This document shows, piece by piece, positions 26,001 through 41,000 of a DNA stretch of 64,000 nucleotides (positions within the stretch are counted from its first letter, which is position 1; each line of letters opens with the position of its first letter). The notes below the pieces were generated by a model. The model was not told the origin of the DNA, made no database searches, and worked only from the letters and a program-made list of their open reading frames with translations. The translations under genes and the position numbers were made by a program. Source of the stretch: Pyxicephalus adspersus (taxonomy: Eukaryota > Chordata > Amphibia > Anura > Pyxicephalidae); NCBI RefSeq assembly GCF_032062135.1, contig NC_092862.1, positions 65,407,608 through 65,471,607 of the forward strand. Reading direction: 5' to 3'.

Positions 26001-29000
26001 TTGAATGTGGCAGTTTTGAAATAGAGATCACACTTTAGAAAGGTGTCTTGTTGTGGCAGTGTATGAAAAGCATATATTTGATAAAACCAATGACTAAAAA
26101 ACTAAATAATGAGTATTTTGTATTAAACATGCTGGTTTATTATAAATACTTAGGCCACAGTGCAAACCTACATTATCATGGCCATTTTAAGACAATGGGA
26201 GTCAGGACCAAGTTGCTCTACTCGTTGTACCCATAGTATCCACCTAGCTCTGGTAATGGTACTGTCTGGAATGTTGGTGAAGCAAGGAGAACCCAGCCAA
26301 TCCAACACAGAATTCACTCAGCAATTGTTGGGCCCAGGAAAATTACCTATTGGTCAGAAAGGGGCTCTAAACCTAGTAATGACAGGGGTACATATAAATG
26401 GTTACTTTTCATACCAAAAGATTTTGGGCTTTATATATAAAACAGAGACTCTGACATTCCATCAAACATTCCCGGATAGGAGTCAATTATTGCCATTAAA
26501 ACACATGAACCTTGAGGATTCCCACATGGGAATGTTTGAGGTAATATCAGGTTCCCTGTATTATAAGCCTCTTTATAAACATGGGGCTTAAAATAATTTT
26601 AAATTATTGTGTTTAGTTATAGATTTTCATAAAGGCTTGCTGAACCACAATGGTCCCTTTTGCATTTTGGTTTAGTAGTACCATTTCCAAATGTACAATA
26701 CCAAAAAGAGTTAAAACTTTGCAAAACTTAAAATGTATACCAGCTACTATAGATCACATTACCTGTTGGAGTAAGGCAGTCTTTCCAGTCAAAATACCCA
26801 GCATAAATACCAGGCTCCAGGGACCCAACAATTGGATCTGCTTTAATCTCAATAAATGTTTCAAATAATCTTTGGTCCAGCTCTCTGAGAGACTCTGTAC
26901 TGGCCTTAAAAGGAAAGAAATAATAATTTGTCATTTATTTATGTTTTTCTGTATAATTCCACATCTTTATTATTATAAACATAGCGTTTTATAACATCAG
27001 CCATATTAGCCCATCCCACTTCCTTCCTAATAAATTGACACTTTAACCAGCAACACATACTATATGTTTACAGATATCTATAAGTAACTGTTTAGGGTAT
27101 TTAAAATATGTACTGCAAAAAAATGATTGATGAGATTATCTGTTTGAGAAGAGTCTGCACTGGTGATGTCAGCACACACGGACTGCAATACATCTGCAGC
27201 ACTGGATTAGCAGTCCCTGCACCCAGAAACATGAGATGAGAAGGCAAGAGATTTGAATGGTTTAGGCAAGTATTTTTTGCTTTTTAGGAAATACCCAGCC
27301 CATGTCTCCTCTTACACCCAAATGAAGATAAAGTAGGAGTTTACTACATTAGGATTTTTAAACATTGTAATGCTTTCTTCATTATTTTTACTGCAAATGT
27401 AAAGACACAGCTGCACAGTGTGAGATATAAAAGAAAGAGGTTCAATTGTGAATAATTATTTTCGTTAATAATCGTCCAGTGATCACCATGATTGGCCTTC
27501 ATGATAACAACATGATTTGTAACCAGAATGATTTTTCTCTTATTACTGTAACAGCTTAAAGTGGAACTAAACCTTCAAAATTAAAAAAATTGCCACAAGG
27601 CAGGTCATTTTTTGAAGAAGGGACGGCCATGCCATTTGCATTAAAATAACAGTACCTGCCTGATCGTAATTTTTTAATTGCACTTACCTGTCCTCTTTGC
27701 AATCTTCAGCTGATCTTCCTTCTAGAGTCAGGTCTTCAGTCATCTTGCTTAGCTGGATTTGGATGACACAACTTTCGTACATGCATGTGGTAGCATGTAC
27801 CTAGCACATCCTGGCATCCTCCACTGAACTGCACATATGCAGCTTAGTGTTATTATAAGAAGAAAATTGCAAACAAGTAGGTAAGTATGTTTTATTAGAG
27901 AAGAGACTTTGCTGTCCCTTCCACAACAAACAACCTCTTGTTCATAATTTTTAAGTGTGGAAATATAGTTCCACTTTAAGCTAATATTTATATGGTGTCA
28001 GAACTAGCAATGCACAAAGGTGAGCACAGAGATTACCATATTGTAAACAACTGTGGTTTTAAGCTTTAAACTTTATTATATAATTTTCAATTATTATTAC
28101 ATAAATGTTGGCATCTTTTTGATCTTTTCTTTCACTAAACACTTGGTGCAAAGTCAAATTTTTTTTTTTCTGCATCAAAACATTTATGATAATATTGAGG
28201 CAGGGTTACTTTTGCAAAAAATGAATGAAATAAAAAGAACTTTTTAAACATTTATTAGGACAGAGAGAACAAAAATGAACAAAATTTAGACATCAAAGTA
28301 CCCATCTAAACAATGATTTCATCTAAAAATTTCTAGAATTTTAGCCATTTAACAGTAATTTTGTGTTCAGATAAAAGTCGACAAAATGTAAATAACAGCA
28401 CACATTTCTGGAAAAACTATTTAACTTTGGTCAGGATTTTCATTTGTCATCAAAAATCCATCTTATCAGAAAGTTAAAATTGAAGGTATACGTAATCACT
28501 CCCACTCTGACATTTTATTCTCTGAAACTAAAGAGAAAAAAAAAACCCTCTCTGGGGTTGTTGAAGGAGAGAGAGAAGGTGACCAAGATTTCATCAATTC
28601 TATTCTTTCACTAAAGATTAGAATCTTAGAATTAAGGCACTGACACTAAAGACTAAATGTTACATAGAAATCTGATAGCAAGAAGTATTCTGAGTGCTTG
28701 TCTGTTGGATAACCACCTCATCGCACATTTAAAAGAATATTTTCCACGATAAACCAAACACTTCAGCTCTCTGTTGGATCATAGACCAAAAGTATATATT
28801 TGATTAAAAGGAAAAATACATTATGCCAGTAAAAATAATACAATGGAACATTAAAACTGTGAGATGTTCAATAAAATTTGTTTTACTGCTAAATGCACAA
28901 ATGCAATACATACTGTCATGTGAAAAAGTAAGTACATCTGTAGAAATAGTTGATTTTGTTAATAAAAAATATGTAACAAAAAATAGATGTAATGAAGTAC

Positions 29001-32000
29001 TATGAGACAAAATAAGTACACTATGACCTCAGATGTTATTACTTTGTTCAACAGAACCTACTTTTGTAGGAGTATTACTTACCTACCCATAAATCCTATT
29101 TTCTACAGTTGGATTAGTTTGTTCTACTCCTATCCCAAACTGCTCATTTCAATTTATAACTGACTCAAAAGACTTTCTTAAATCAGGTCTACTGTCTCAA
29201 ATTGAAAATCTTCAGGACCTGCAGAGAGCGATTCAAAGAATAAAAAATCACCCATTCAAACTATTAACCTCCCTAGTGGTTCTTTTCTTTCCGGTTTTAC
29301 ATGTCTTTTCATTAAAATTAAGTTTACAGTATAATAGTATGACTATAATAAAGTTTGAAACACAATCATGTAAAAACAATAAATTGAATAAATTAAAAAA
29401 TCTCTATATTTAAAAAAAAAAATATTTAATTTTTTTAAACTAAAAAAAAAAAGTACACATTATACTCATACTATTATATATACTGTAAAATAAAAGTTTT
29501 TGAAAACAATGTACTGCTTTTACACATAAAAATCGAAAGTATTGCAATCAATACAGTTATTTTGTATTGAATGCAATACAAATGAATTTTGAATTTCCCG
29601 CCCCGCCGGCAACGTACACGCACCGACGTCACCGGGAACTCCCCGGTGACTCATCAGATGCAGAAGCAGGAAGAAGATGGAGATCGCGGCGCTGGACAGC
29701 ACAGGACGCAGGCGGATCAGGTAAGGCTCTATTTACTATTACCTTCCCATAGGTTTACATACCCCGAGTGTGACTCGGGGTTACCACTTGTAGCAACTTT
29801 TTTCTACCCCCAGTCACACTTGGGGTTTACCTCTAGGGGGGTTAAGCCCTGTATGTATTCTGAGCTTCACCTAACCCAACAGTTTCATTTGCCTATGACA
29901 GACAGTTTTTTGTTGCTTCATACCAACCTGCATGTTTTTTAGTTGTAAACTAAACATAGATCCACTGAGATATCAACAAAGTTAAGAAATTCAGAAACAT
30001 ATTAATGTTCCTTTTGGAAGAGAGTTGTTTACAGGGAGATTTACGTTTCCATATTAATAGGAAGGGCTTGTTGTACCCAACCTACAAGCATCATAATGAT
30101 ACAGTGGAGAAGGAAACCACAGGTTACGAAATAAAAGAAAAAGGGATCAATGACAACCAGCAGCAGTTCTTAACACCTATTAGGAAGTATACCTGTGTTA
30201 TCTTCTCTATTCCTTGGAAGCCATGTGATTCAAAATATTCGGCAATGTTCAGTAATGTATGCTTTTCCAGATAGCAGCAATTGCTTAGCACAATTAAAAG
30301 CCGTTTCTCCTAAGGAAGAAATATATAAACCGATAATATGCGATGAATATCAATTATACTTGATGAATCAAAAATGAATATGTCATAGGTTTATAATGAC
30401 CTCTTTTTATTCACAGCATGAATTGTAACACATACTACATCAAATAATGTACCATCTAAAGCTATGAAACAAATGCATATAAAGCTGGGCAAAAAAATGA
30501 ACAAACACAGTATATAACGACAAAACCTGTAAAACGGAAACACAGTATACCTTTAAATGTATATTTAAATTTCAGTTTAAGAAAGCTCCTTGCCTGAAAA
30601 AACATTTATGTAAATAATAAATTACAATAATAGCTTGAATGGTTTATTCAGTAAAAATTTCAAGAGAAGTGAGGTATTTTGTGCTTAATAACGACTGTGT
30701 ATGATAAAATGTTGGTTGTTTTGAAAGAATGCCTAATGATCAGCTGTGTACTACTTAGATGAAATGATTGAAAAAACAAAACAACAAGAAACACATAGGC
30801 AGGTATGGTGGGAGGTATTTGGGGTTATATCCTTGTATCTGTAACAGTTTACATTCATAATACAGCAATATTGTTCATCCTACTATATTAAAGAGAGAGA
30901 AGAATGAGAGCACACATATTTGCAATTCCACTTTTTAAAGAGTAAATGTAATGTAAAGTTTTAGAGTATTTTAGCGTGTTGTGAAATGTAAAACAGAGCT
31001 AAATTAATGTATGTCTTTTTTATCTGCCTAGAGTTAAGCCCTGAAGTAAATATTGAAATGAAATGTGTTTCTTTTGTGCTTTAGCATGTGTTATAATGCA
31101 GACACATGGGCCAGTGACTAATACTAGTGACCACTGGCATACACACTGGCAACACACTGATATTCCTACTAAAATTATTCCTCCCTTGGTTTGAATATTA
31201 CTGCTCAAATCACTTACTTTGTAAGCATGCATGAAAACCTTAAAGCAAACTTGCAAACTTGTTTAGTAAGGTGATTATGGCTAGTAATAATCAGATTAGT
31301 TAAACTACTAGCACAATAAATTAGGAACATGTTAACATGAGCTTAGAGAAGTGTTGTAAAAGCCCTACTTAGTCTCTTCCACTCCCGCCAGCAATGTCCA
31401 GGATGGTGAAATTCAGCTCCCTGGCTAAATTTACTGACATTCCACATGCCTCTTACTTATTTACTCTAAGAGGAAAAAAGTAGTGGATGTAGATAGATTT
31501 TACATGACATGCAATGTTTTCAATAACACCATTTACAAATGCAATATTAAAATAATCAAGTCAATAGAAAAGTTTGACCTTTCATTACATGTCAACAAAA
31601 AAGGGGGTTCTGGTACATCATAGACTTGATAATAGCATGCAATGCCATGCTGCAATATCTAAAGCTAGCAAAGTATTTTCTTGTATTCAAAGAGGAAAAG
31701 ACTGCAGAGATCAAGACGAGAGATAAGGAAGGGATTCTTCACTGTAAGGTCTATAAAAATGTGGAATAGTCTCCCTCAAGAAGTAGTTTTAGCAACTACA
31801 ATAGATTGCTTTCAGATACAGCTAGATGCTTTTCTAAAAGCACAGAATATAAATGGGTATTAAAGTTTTAAAGTAAAAATAACATAGAGACTGTTGATCC
31901 AGGGAAAATTTGATTGCCTCAAGGGATCAGGAAGGAATTTTTTGCCCTTGTTGGAGCATTTTTTTGCTTTCCTCTGGATCAGCTATGTCTATAGATTTTT

Positions 32001-35000
32001 TATCTGGCATATGTTTATTTCCCTAGTGGTTGAACTAGATGGACTTTATATCTTTTTTCAACCTAACTATGCAACTATGTAACACTGCTCTGTTACTTCC
32101 CTACACAGCATTTTCTTTAGTATTTCTGGTTATTATTTTATTAGACAGACATAAGCCTCATTAACCAGAATTCCCACAATATTAACATTTTTCAATCCAA
32201 TACATGATAAAAGAAAAAGATAAATTTCTCTTAAAATGAAAAATTCTTTTGTGCAGAGTAAACAAGCGGTGTTTACCATATTAACCAATCATATTGGCTA
32301 TCGTCATTACATAGCTACTTGTTATAGACACTGTTTTCCTCCTCATTGTTTACATTCATCACATGAACTGTATGTTAAAATGATACATTTTAATACAGGT
32401 GAACCCGTTAATGATCAACAAGCTAAATTTTCTTTCCTAATGCCAGGAGCACGAAGGTGTCAGCCCATTGCAAATGCTTCAGTTTAAGGTCAGGTAAAAA
32501 GTGTAGTAGTACTTTAGTACCTGTTTACTTTTACATTGATAAGGATGTTTGTTGTTAATAACCAGTAACTTTAAAGTAAAGCTATTTTATTTGCATGAAA
32601 ATAAAATAAAACTCACAGGTGATATTGCAGGTTCTTCATGAATGCTGCCGAATAAATCAGGAGATGAAACATCCATTGAAATACTTAAAAAAAAAAAAAA
32701 AAAATTATAATGCAACAAAATAAAACATCAAACATAAGTGGTATTTTCTTGCATGCACATGCCTAAATATTATAATGTATATAAAGGGCAAAATTTAAAT
32801 ATATTGCAGCTTACAATTCCTTAGATGTGGTGGTTTCATGCTCCCTCCCCTCATGCTATATGTTGAAATCCTGCCAGTAACAGACCTCCTGTTAAAGTTT
32901 GGCTACACTTACTGAAGTGTTTTTATAGAAATGCATAAGTCCTAAGGTGTATTATGACTACAGACTACACTTGTTCCTCTCCTTTTTTCCATATCACGGG
33001 GGAGCTGCTCCACCAACAGAACTGGACACGACTAACACTACATGAGTTACCAGTATAGAGTGCACTAGAAGTTACAAGCTCATTGACATTTTAGCTGGAA
33101 TATATAAGTAAAAGCTTTTCATGGCACATTTGAAAAACAAAAATGAAGCAAAAATATAGGATGTGTGTGATTATTTGATTTGAAGTTTTTGTAAAGATTC
33201 AACTATAATGGGAAATTCAGCATCTACTAAAAAAATTTTTGAAACAAAGCTCTTTATGCCAAAATACATACTGTTTTGCATCCACTTCTCCATCTGGCTT
33301 GGTACTCAGATATTCTAAAGTGGATATGAAGGCCTGCAAAAATCAAACAGAAATAATTATATTTTAAATAAAAAAAGAAAATGGTTTGTATAATCTGCTA
33401 ATCAGGCATGTTTACAAATCAATATAAACTATATCAGAAAAAAAACACATAACATATGTTCACATTTGCAGGAAAAGTGTTCTCTACCCATATGAACAGC
33501 CTTGATTTTTTTTTTCAACTGATATTTTACATTTTCCTGAATCAATATATACCTAATAAACCACATAATCCCTCACATACATTTTGTACACCCTCAACCC
33601 TATACATTCTATATATATCCCCTGTACCCTCTGACATAACCCCTGCACACCACACATATATAGTCACTCCCTGACATAACCCCCATTAACTCCAGGCAAT
33701 ATATACCTGGAACAGCCCCATATATTCGCTGGCATACACTTTACAGTCTAAGGTCCTTTTTGTGAGGGGGGGCAATTAACATAACTGCATGATTTGGAAT
33801 GTAGGAGAAAACTGGAGTACCCAGAGGAAACCTATGCAAAGACGTGTCTTCGCCGAGATTGGAACCTGGTACGCAGCACTGCAAAGGCGAAAGTGCTAAC
33901 CTCTAAGCCAAATGCTTCCAATATAACCTTTATACACTTCCCTAACGTAATACTCGACACCCCTTCCAATCAAACAGTTTTTCACTCAGCACTAGACATC
34001 AATGTAATGTTGCCAATACCTTGTACTACTGAGTACAAATGTATATTTGGTATTTTCCATGCCTCTGTTTGCAATTATGTTTTAAACATATATATTTATT
34101 TTTCATGTAAATATTTCATTTATTTAGAAGGTCCATGAGACCGTAAAAGGTTTTCAGATGTTCCTGCAGAATAAAAGGCAGCTGTAGAGATAAATCAATG
34201 CTGGGGTTTTGGGACAATTTATTTAATATATAAGTAAAAAATCTAATATGGGGGTAAAGGAGAAACTGTGAGAAAATAAGATACAGGCTAATGGTAGGGA
34301 ACACATTTGAATATGATAATTTATTTGTACTCACCTGTATAATGTTGATGCAGAGAAGGCACACATCATCTTGTGTTCTCTGATTCTGAAATATCTGTAT
34401 ATAACGACAAAAATAGGTTGTGGTACACCAATAATGAATACAGCACAGCAACTCAGCAATCTTTAATAGTTTGCATTTCATAAGCATAGGAATATAGTGA
34501 AAATGTATATATTACACCAAATTCTTATATTTTTACCGTGCATTGGTAAACAATTTCAAATACCAAGGACTGAAAAACACCCAAATTTTCCATTAGGCTC
34601 TGTAACTCCAGCAAGCTCAACCACTAGGGAAATATTTTAAATAATATATTGGGTTTGCAACTCATTTCTAGCCGGGGTGCAAACCAAGAAAAACAGCAAG
34701 GGTGAAATCAGTGCATAGTGAAATTTAAAAGCAGAAATGAATGTGTGACACACGACACACTCTTCTAAATTTTCTTTATTCGATCTAAAACAAAGTTAGG
34801 GATAAACACATTTAACAAACATTTTGCACAATGAAAACCTTTGACAAAAAATGTCAGGGATTTACACCAACTACATTTCATATGTGCCTTCTGGACCCCC
34901 AATGGAAATAGCTGGGGAGATTTGCAATGACTAAGGAGAATAAAACCAAAGGCTACCAGACAAGTGCACACAAATGGGATATTCCATAAGTAACCTTTTT

Positions 35001-38000
35001 TTTTATATATATATTTGCTGGTGAGTTTTCACCAGTTTTTATTGGTTATCTAATAAGTTGGAGTAAAAAAGTTTGTCCGCTTACAAAATAGCTTTGAATG
35101 AACTGTTTCTTGGTATCTATTAATAAAGTACTTACACTGGCTTCAGCAGGCTTGCATTCCAGAACACCTTTTAGTGACTGCAAGGACTGGAGAACACACT
35201 GCTCAAAGTGAGATGGCTATAAAGGAAAGCACACAAATACAAAATGTATCATTGTATGAATGTTTAACAGTATAGATACATGCATTGGTACCCCTAAGTT
35301 CTTCACAATTATGTGCTGCGGCAACATATGTTTACCATGCACTGACATTTCAGGATTTGCACCACAAAGTTGAAAATAGCAGAATAGATAATGTTAAAAA
35401 AAAGAAAAAAAAATTGGTACATTTTAGATGGTAAAAAACATTTTGCTCTATTATTGTAATCACCTTTCACATGACCTTTATTAATTTGTTTTTTTTTATG
35501 GGTTTGATGTACCCTATTTTTTATTAAAGCTGACCTATCATGACATTTATCATTATGAGCAGCATGGTAGCTCAGAGGTTCCTGTTCTGGCCTTTGCAGT
35601 GCTAGGTCCCAGGTTCGAATCTCTGCCAGGACTGCATAGAGTTAGCAGGTTCTTCCCATGTTTGCCTGAGTTTCCTCCCACACTCCAAAAACATGCAGTT
35701 AGGTTACTTGCCCCCCCCAAAATTGACCTTAGACTGTATTAAAGACATAGAAGGTAGGGACATTAAATTGTGAGCCTCTTTGAGGGACAACTAGTGGCAT
35801 GACTAGGGACTTTGTAAAGCGCTACGTAATATGTTGGCGCTATATAAATACTGTGTAATAATAAAAGTAATATTTAAAAGGGTGTCTAACAGTGCGGGAC
35901 CAACGACATTCCACCTATAAAGGTAAATGGCTTTTTTTTTTTTAAATTAAAGTTCTGCTTTAATATTAAGATGTGTAGATTTTTTTATCTAACATTTAGT
36001 TGTACATTAGGCAAAGTCAGTAAGACTTTCTGAGTAATGACTGATGACTATCTGGTAGGCTTGCAGTGAGAGTGAGCAAAGCAAGGTGTAGCCATTCACA
36101 GTACAATGATGCATGAAGCAGAGCATGCATGTGTAACGACTTAATATGGATGGCTGTTTTGTAATGTTGAAGAACTTTTACCTCTTACCAGAGGGGCTTC
36201 CTCAGTTCATAAAAGTTTTAAAGAACATATCTTAGTATTGATACATACATTGTTTACCACATAGGTTATGTTCCCAAAGCAATATTTATGTTCTCATAAC
36301 TTGGAAGCCACTCAGATGTGTGGTAATAAAGTCCTCAGTATTACTAAGTCCAGCTGAATTGAAGTGATTACTACTAGCTACCATATATCATGACAACCTT
36401 CTCAGGCATGTAATAAAAATGTATTAACATAAATAATTCCCATTATAGCATATATTACCGCATAATCTTGCGGTACATGTAATAGCATAATTTAGAGAAC
36501 ATTAGGGGCTGTTTACTATATGGTTCTAAACAGCTTATCTTATAACAGGTTCTTAGTCACTTCTGCAGAAATCTTTACAGACACATCTGAAAGTTATTAG
36601 AAGTGCAGACTGGTGACACATTTCAAAAAGTAAAACCTGCATCAAAAAATTGTCCTTTCTCAATAAATGCAAAAAGTTAAATTATTTGGTTTAGACTGAC
36701 TTTCTAGATTAGTTAGTCCTTACACACACAAGACAAGCACACAACATAATAGTACAGTTTTTGCTGTTGTGTTGTGTACATACTGCTTCTCTAATTCTTC
36801 AGACTCAAGTCTTCCTCAGGTCAAGTCACTAAATGTTTGTTTTTTCAACTATTGGTAACAGTTTTTCTCTTTAAAAATAATCAATTCACAAAAACATTCA
36901 AAATGTACTTACTAGAGACGTTAAGCCCTCATTATCCACAACCCAATCTTCTTTGTCAGCTAGTCGTTTTACTTCTGAAAAAAAAGTCTAATATTAACCT
37001 CAAATACTCTTAAATTAATGCTATTTTTAATAAACTTTCCTAGAAAAGACCACAGTGCCGCAACATTACAAAGTAAATTGGTAACCCCAGGGAAACCATT
37101 AACAGAGGGTATTTTTGTAATACAATGTTTCTTAAAGTGTGTGTGTGTGTGGGGCAGATATTCATTACACAGAGAAGTGTGCATCGTCCATCATTATTTG
37201 TAATAGGAAGTAGTAAGTTGTACAAACTCAATACTGTTACACCTATATTTCAGCATGAAAACATCACATATATGGACATATTTATAAAGCAATGAAGGTG
37301 ATTTTCATCCAACATTCACTAGTAGTGAATCAATCACTTCCACTTAAAGATGCACCAGGAAGATTAACCTGCTACAAATGTTTGGTGAGTATAATACTCA
37401 TGGGTAATCTGCTGTCCTTCAACACACTTTCAAATACTTTGCAACTGCTTGCTAATGTGGTTGGAAAGTGTTCCTAGTCCAGCCTATAAAAGAGGTTCAG
37501 TGGCAGACTGCTTTGAGATACTGTACAGAGCTTCTGAAAATCTGAAAAGTATCACAATCCTATCTCCTTCAATGTCCTGCCAAAAATTTTCAAAAGCTTT
37601 AAAAATAGGTTTTTACATTTAATTTTTTTCCTCACTTTATAAATATTTTTAACCCCTTATTACCACCCTTCAAACTTCAGACACTCCTCCCTTTGATTTC
37701 TTTTTCCTAGTGTTGCATTTAAATTATTATTTGTTAATCTTTTAGAGAGATTTTTCTTGCTTCCTGCTCCGGTTACCATACAACAGAGGTACAACAGCTT
37801 CACCCCCCCCCCCCCATCCTTTGCCAAACTTAACGACAAGCATTTACCCACTAAATGAATGAGAGTGCTTGCCACTGGGAATAGCAGAGGTTAAGAAGGT
37901 GGAGTTACCAAAAAAGGTTTTTTTCCTGCTGTGTCCCTTTGAAAAGATTGTGCTCAATTTCTGTCTCAATGCCTGCAAAGGAAGTGTGTGAATAGAAACA

Positions 38001-41000
38001 AATAAAAAAAAAAATGAAACCTGAAAGAAGTTCCAACCCTTTCCTACTCTATCTAAAATGTAAAAAAATATGATGGAGCTAAGCATTACAACAAATTTGG
38101 ATACAGGGTTACAAGACAAATGCAAAGCAGATCTCCCATGAGCATCAGAACCAAGGTCTGATACTTCCCCGGTCTGCTTCTTGATCTACATGTGTTTGCC
38201 AGACTCTCCTATGCATGACATTAGCAATATTTAATGTAGCAGTGGCGACTCAAATACATAAAGCAGACTTGTGACACACATTTACCTTCTACTGTATGCT
38301 GTAAAGTGACAATGACACAACGAACTCGTAAATCCAGGATAAGGTCTTGTATAGATTGCAACATATCACTGGGGATCTCAAGTGCTGTCAGAGATTCATA
38401 GCTGAGCCTAAAAGTCCCAAAAAGTTACATTTACTTTACATTTTTATTAACAAACTTTTTTACCTTTGCTTTCTAAGGGTCTATTTATAAATGTTTTCAC
38501 CCAAGATACACCTAACTTTTACCCATAATTAACACATTTTTCACACAGAATTCAATTAAAAAATGTGTGAATTATCACATGATTCACATATGAATTATAC
38601 ATATTCCAATTGAATCCAATGTTTCAAAAATATGTGGATTTTGAATAAAAGTTCAGTAAATCTTGGGTGAAAACTTTTATAAACAGATCCCAATGTATAG
38701 ATTTATTTTTGGTAAATTGTAAACATATTCCAAAGTAGCATCAAACATGTCCTGCACCATCTTAAAAGAATACCTTTTTTTTAATATACCAAAATTTAAC
38801 ATTAAAATGAACCCCCAATCACCACACCAGGACATAAACCCAGTGTAGGCTCACCCAGGAATTAGACCCATGGCTTGGACATATAAAAGGAATAGCAGAG
38901 AAGCACTGTGAAGGTGACTATCAGTGGGTGGGTTGGGCTGGCTTGTTAAAAGAAACTGTTACTCTGCCCTCAATGGGTCCTCCGTGATGCAGGCTATGTT
39001 TAATTATGATTACAAAACTATTAAACTGTTTCTTTACCATTTGGGTATAACCCAGAGGCTGTCAAACACTGAAAAGGGGGAAATTTACCACTGGAAAGGG
39101 AGAAAATTGGCTATAATTTGAACCTAATCTCTTCTTTACCTGACAGTCTGGACAACATGAGCCAACCATGGACCAGACAATTCAGTCTTTAAGTCCCAGC
39201 CACCATACTGCTTCAAGTCCTCTTCACTAATAGTAAATGGAAGTAAGGCTCCACGGATAAGCTTTACAAGAGACTGCATCACTTCTTGAATCATTTTCTA
39301 GAGCACAAAATAGAGAAAAAATGAAAAATGGAAAGCAGGATCATCAGCATAATTAGCAGTGAAAGGGTTAAATAATGTTTTTTTTTTTTAATCCATTGTT
39401 ACACAATAGTGGATCCAAAACACAATTTAACTAACTTTACATCACTTTCATCATCCAAGAATAGAAAAATGATACAAGGGCTCTAGTTACTTTATATTCC
39501 AAAAGGATAGTGACATTTTAAATATTTGAAGTAATTTGTCATTTTATGTGACAAGGCCAAACAAGGGGGACTGACCAACATATTTCCACAGAATGGCAAG
39601 GGTACAAAGTTTTTCTATACTCATGTAACTGTGAAAGTGCAGGGGTCCACTATACACATTAAATTAATCACACAATAACTGCTGCTATCTTACCTTAAAA
39701 TCATTTGGCCTCTGTTTTACATTTTTTCTGTATTTCTCCATTTGTCCAGATTTTTCTGCTGTCTAAACAAAGTAAAAAAAGTAAATGCAAATGATCACAA
39801 TAAATCATAACGGTTTTTAGAACACCCTCTCTATATATATGAAATGAAGTCTTCACACTAAAATAAACTGTGAAAGCCAGTAAACTTGTACTTTCCCACA
39901 CACTCAGAGCTTAATTAGAAAATAAGTTCTTGGTAGAGTCATATGTTCATCATCGGTAATATCAGAAGATATATTATGTGAAATTTTATAACCGTGCTTC
40001 AGTAAATATGGACTTAAATATGACACTGCATAGATAATAATATCTATACTCTATAGATATAGATAATCTATACTCTACATGCAGAATCTCTATATACCAC
40101 AGGCTGAACCTCTATATCTCTTTGGTCCCCTTACCCTAAACTGTTGCTCAGGTCATCTGGAAAAGTTGTCTGCCTTTTGTTATGCACAAGCTCATGGTCA
40201 CTAATGTTTATAAGACCACCACCCCCCTCATAGTTGATTTGAGCATTATTAGTGAGGTGGTATCATTAATGATGCTCAAAATAATCCAGCTTCTGCTCTA
40301 AACCCTGAGCATTGGACTGAAATCACACAGCATATTGTGCTGATAGGGGACAGACATAAGGCATTGGGCATCATTTAAGGGACAGAACGTTTGTACTTGG
40401 TGGCTGATGTGGTGCGCTTTCAGGGAGGCTGGTCTGGGTTTTTGTAGTTAAAAAAGTTGGTTAATTTATTTCACAGCATCTTATTTTATTCTATGCTCTG
40501 CATCTCATATCACATTTTGTTATTCACTCTGATCTTTTATAGTATGGATATAAACAAGTATATATGAAGCAGTTTTTTGTAGCATTACACTTACTAAACA
40601 TTACGTGCTGCCCTTTGGTGCAGGTAGAGGCCACATTTGAGGTCCCTCTGTCAAAAAAAATTGACCACCACTGCTATAAGGCATGAAATGCATATGCAAT
40701 TTATAAGCTCTAATTTAACTAAAAAACATTTGGGTTTTTTTGTCAATTTACCAGACAAAAAAATATCAAACCCTAATTATACCCCCTAATTTCCTCTAAA
40801 TATTTATTGCCTAGCCTAAACCACAACATGGGTCTTACCCTGACTCCCATACAAAAACTTCTACAGAAAGACCTGCAAACTCAGTACAAATAAGCTTCAA
40901 CACCTTCTGATGATTATTTTTCATTGCTTTTTGTGGACTTTTGGAGAAATTTGGCTTTACCTACTATTTGATGGGCGTTTAAAAAAATTTATTGAGACAC

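Larger units (their letters stand above)
14881..26762 (-). other. EXOC2: EXOC2 intron between exons Q and R (largest, about 11.9 kb)
   Basis: Bounded by a GTAATG donor and a GTTTTCAG acceptor. Holds a small hAT MITE (15645), a LINE 3' end (16085), a Tc1-type palindrome (17599), a possible hAT end (18480), piggyBac-like elements (22974, 23042) and a terminal-repeat element (23979). Stretches 18520-22970 and 24400-26760 show no gene I can support; a 143-codon frame at 26160-26591 (+) has no recognisable family. Confidence 0.85.
26905..30192 (-). other. EXOC2: EXOC2 intron between exons P and Q
   Basis: About 3.3 kb. Holds an inverted-repeat MITE (27555) and a piggyBac-like element (29268). The rest, including 28000-29260, is AT-rich with no supported gene. 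Confidence 0.85.

Noticed and set aside
26160..26591. 143-codon frame in an EXOC2 intron
   Set aside because: No recognisable domain, no conserved context and no promoter or splice support; low-complexity composition typical of chance frames.
34116..34487. 123-codon minus-strand frame
   Set aside because: It contains EXOC2 exon M; the remainder is intron read-through.
35557..35622. tRNA-like gene with A and B boxes
   Set aside because: Belongs to a dispersed SINE with a tRNA-derived head. No cloverleaf or acceptor stem was worked out, and the same body recurs at 57362.
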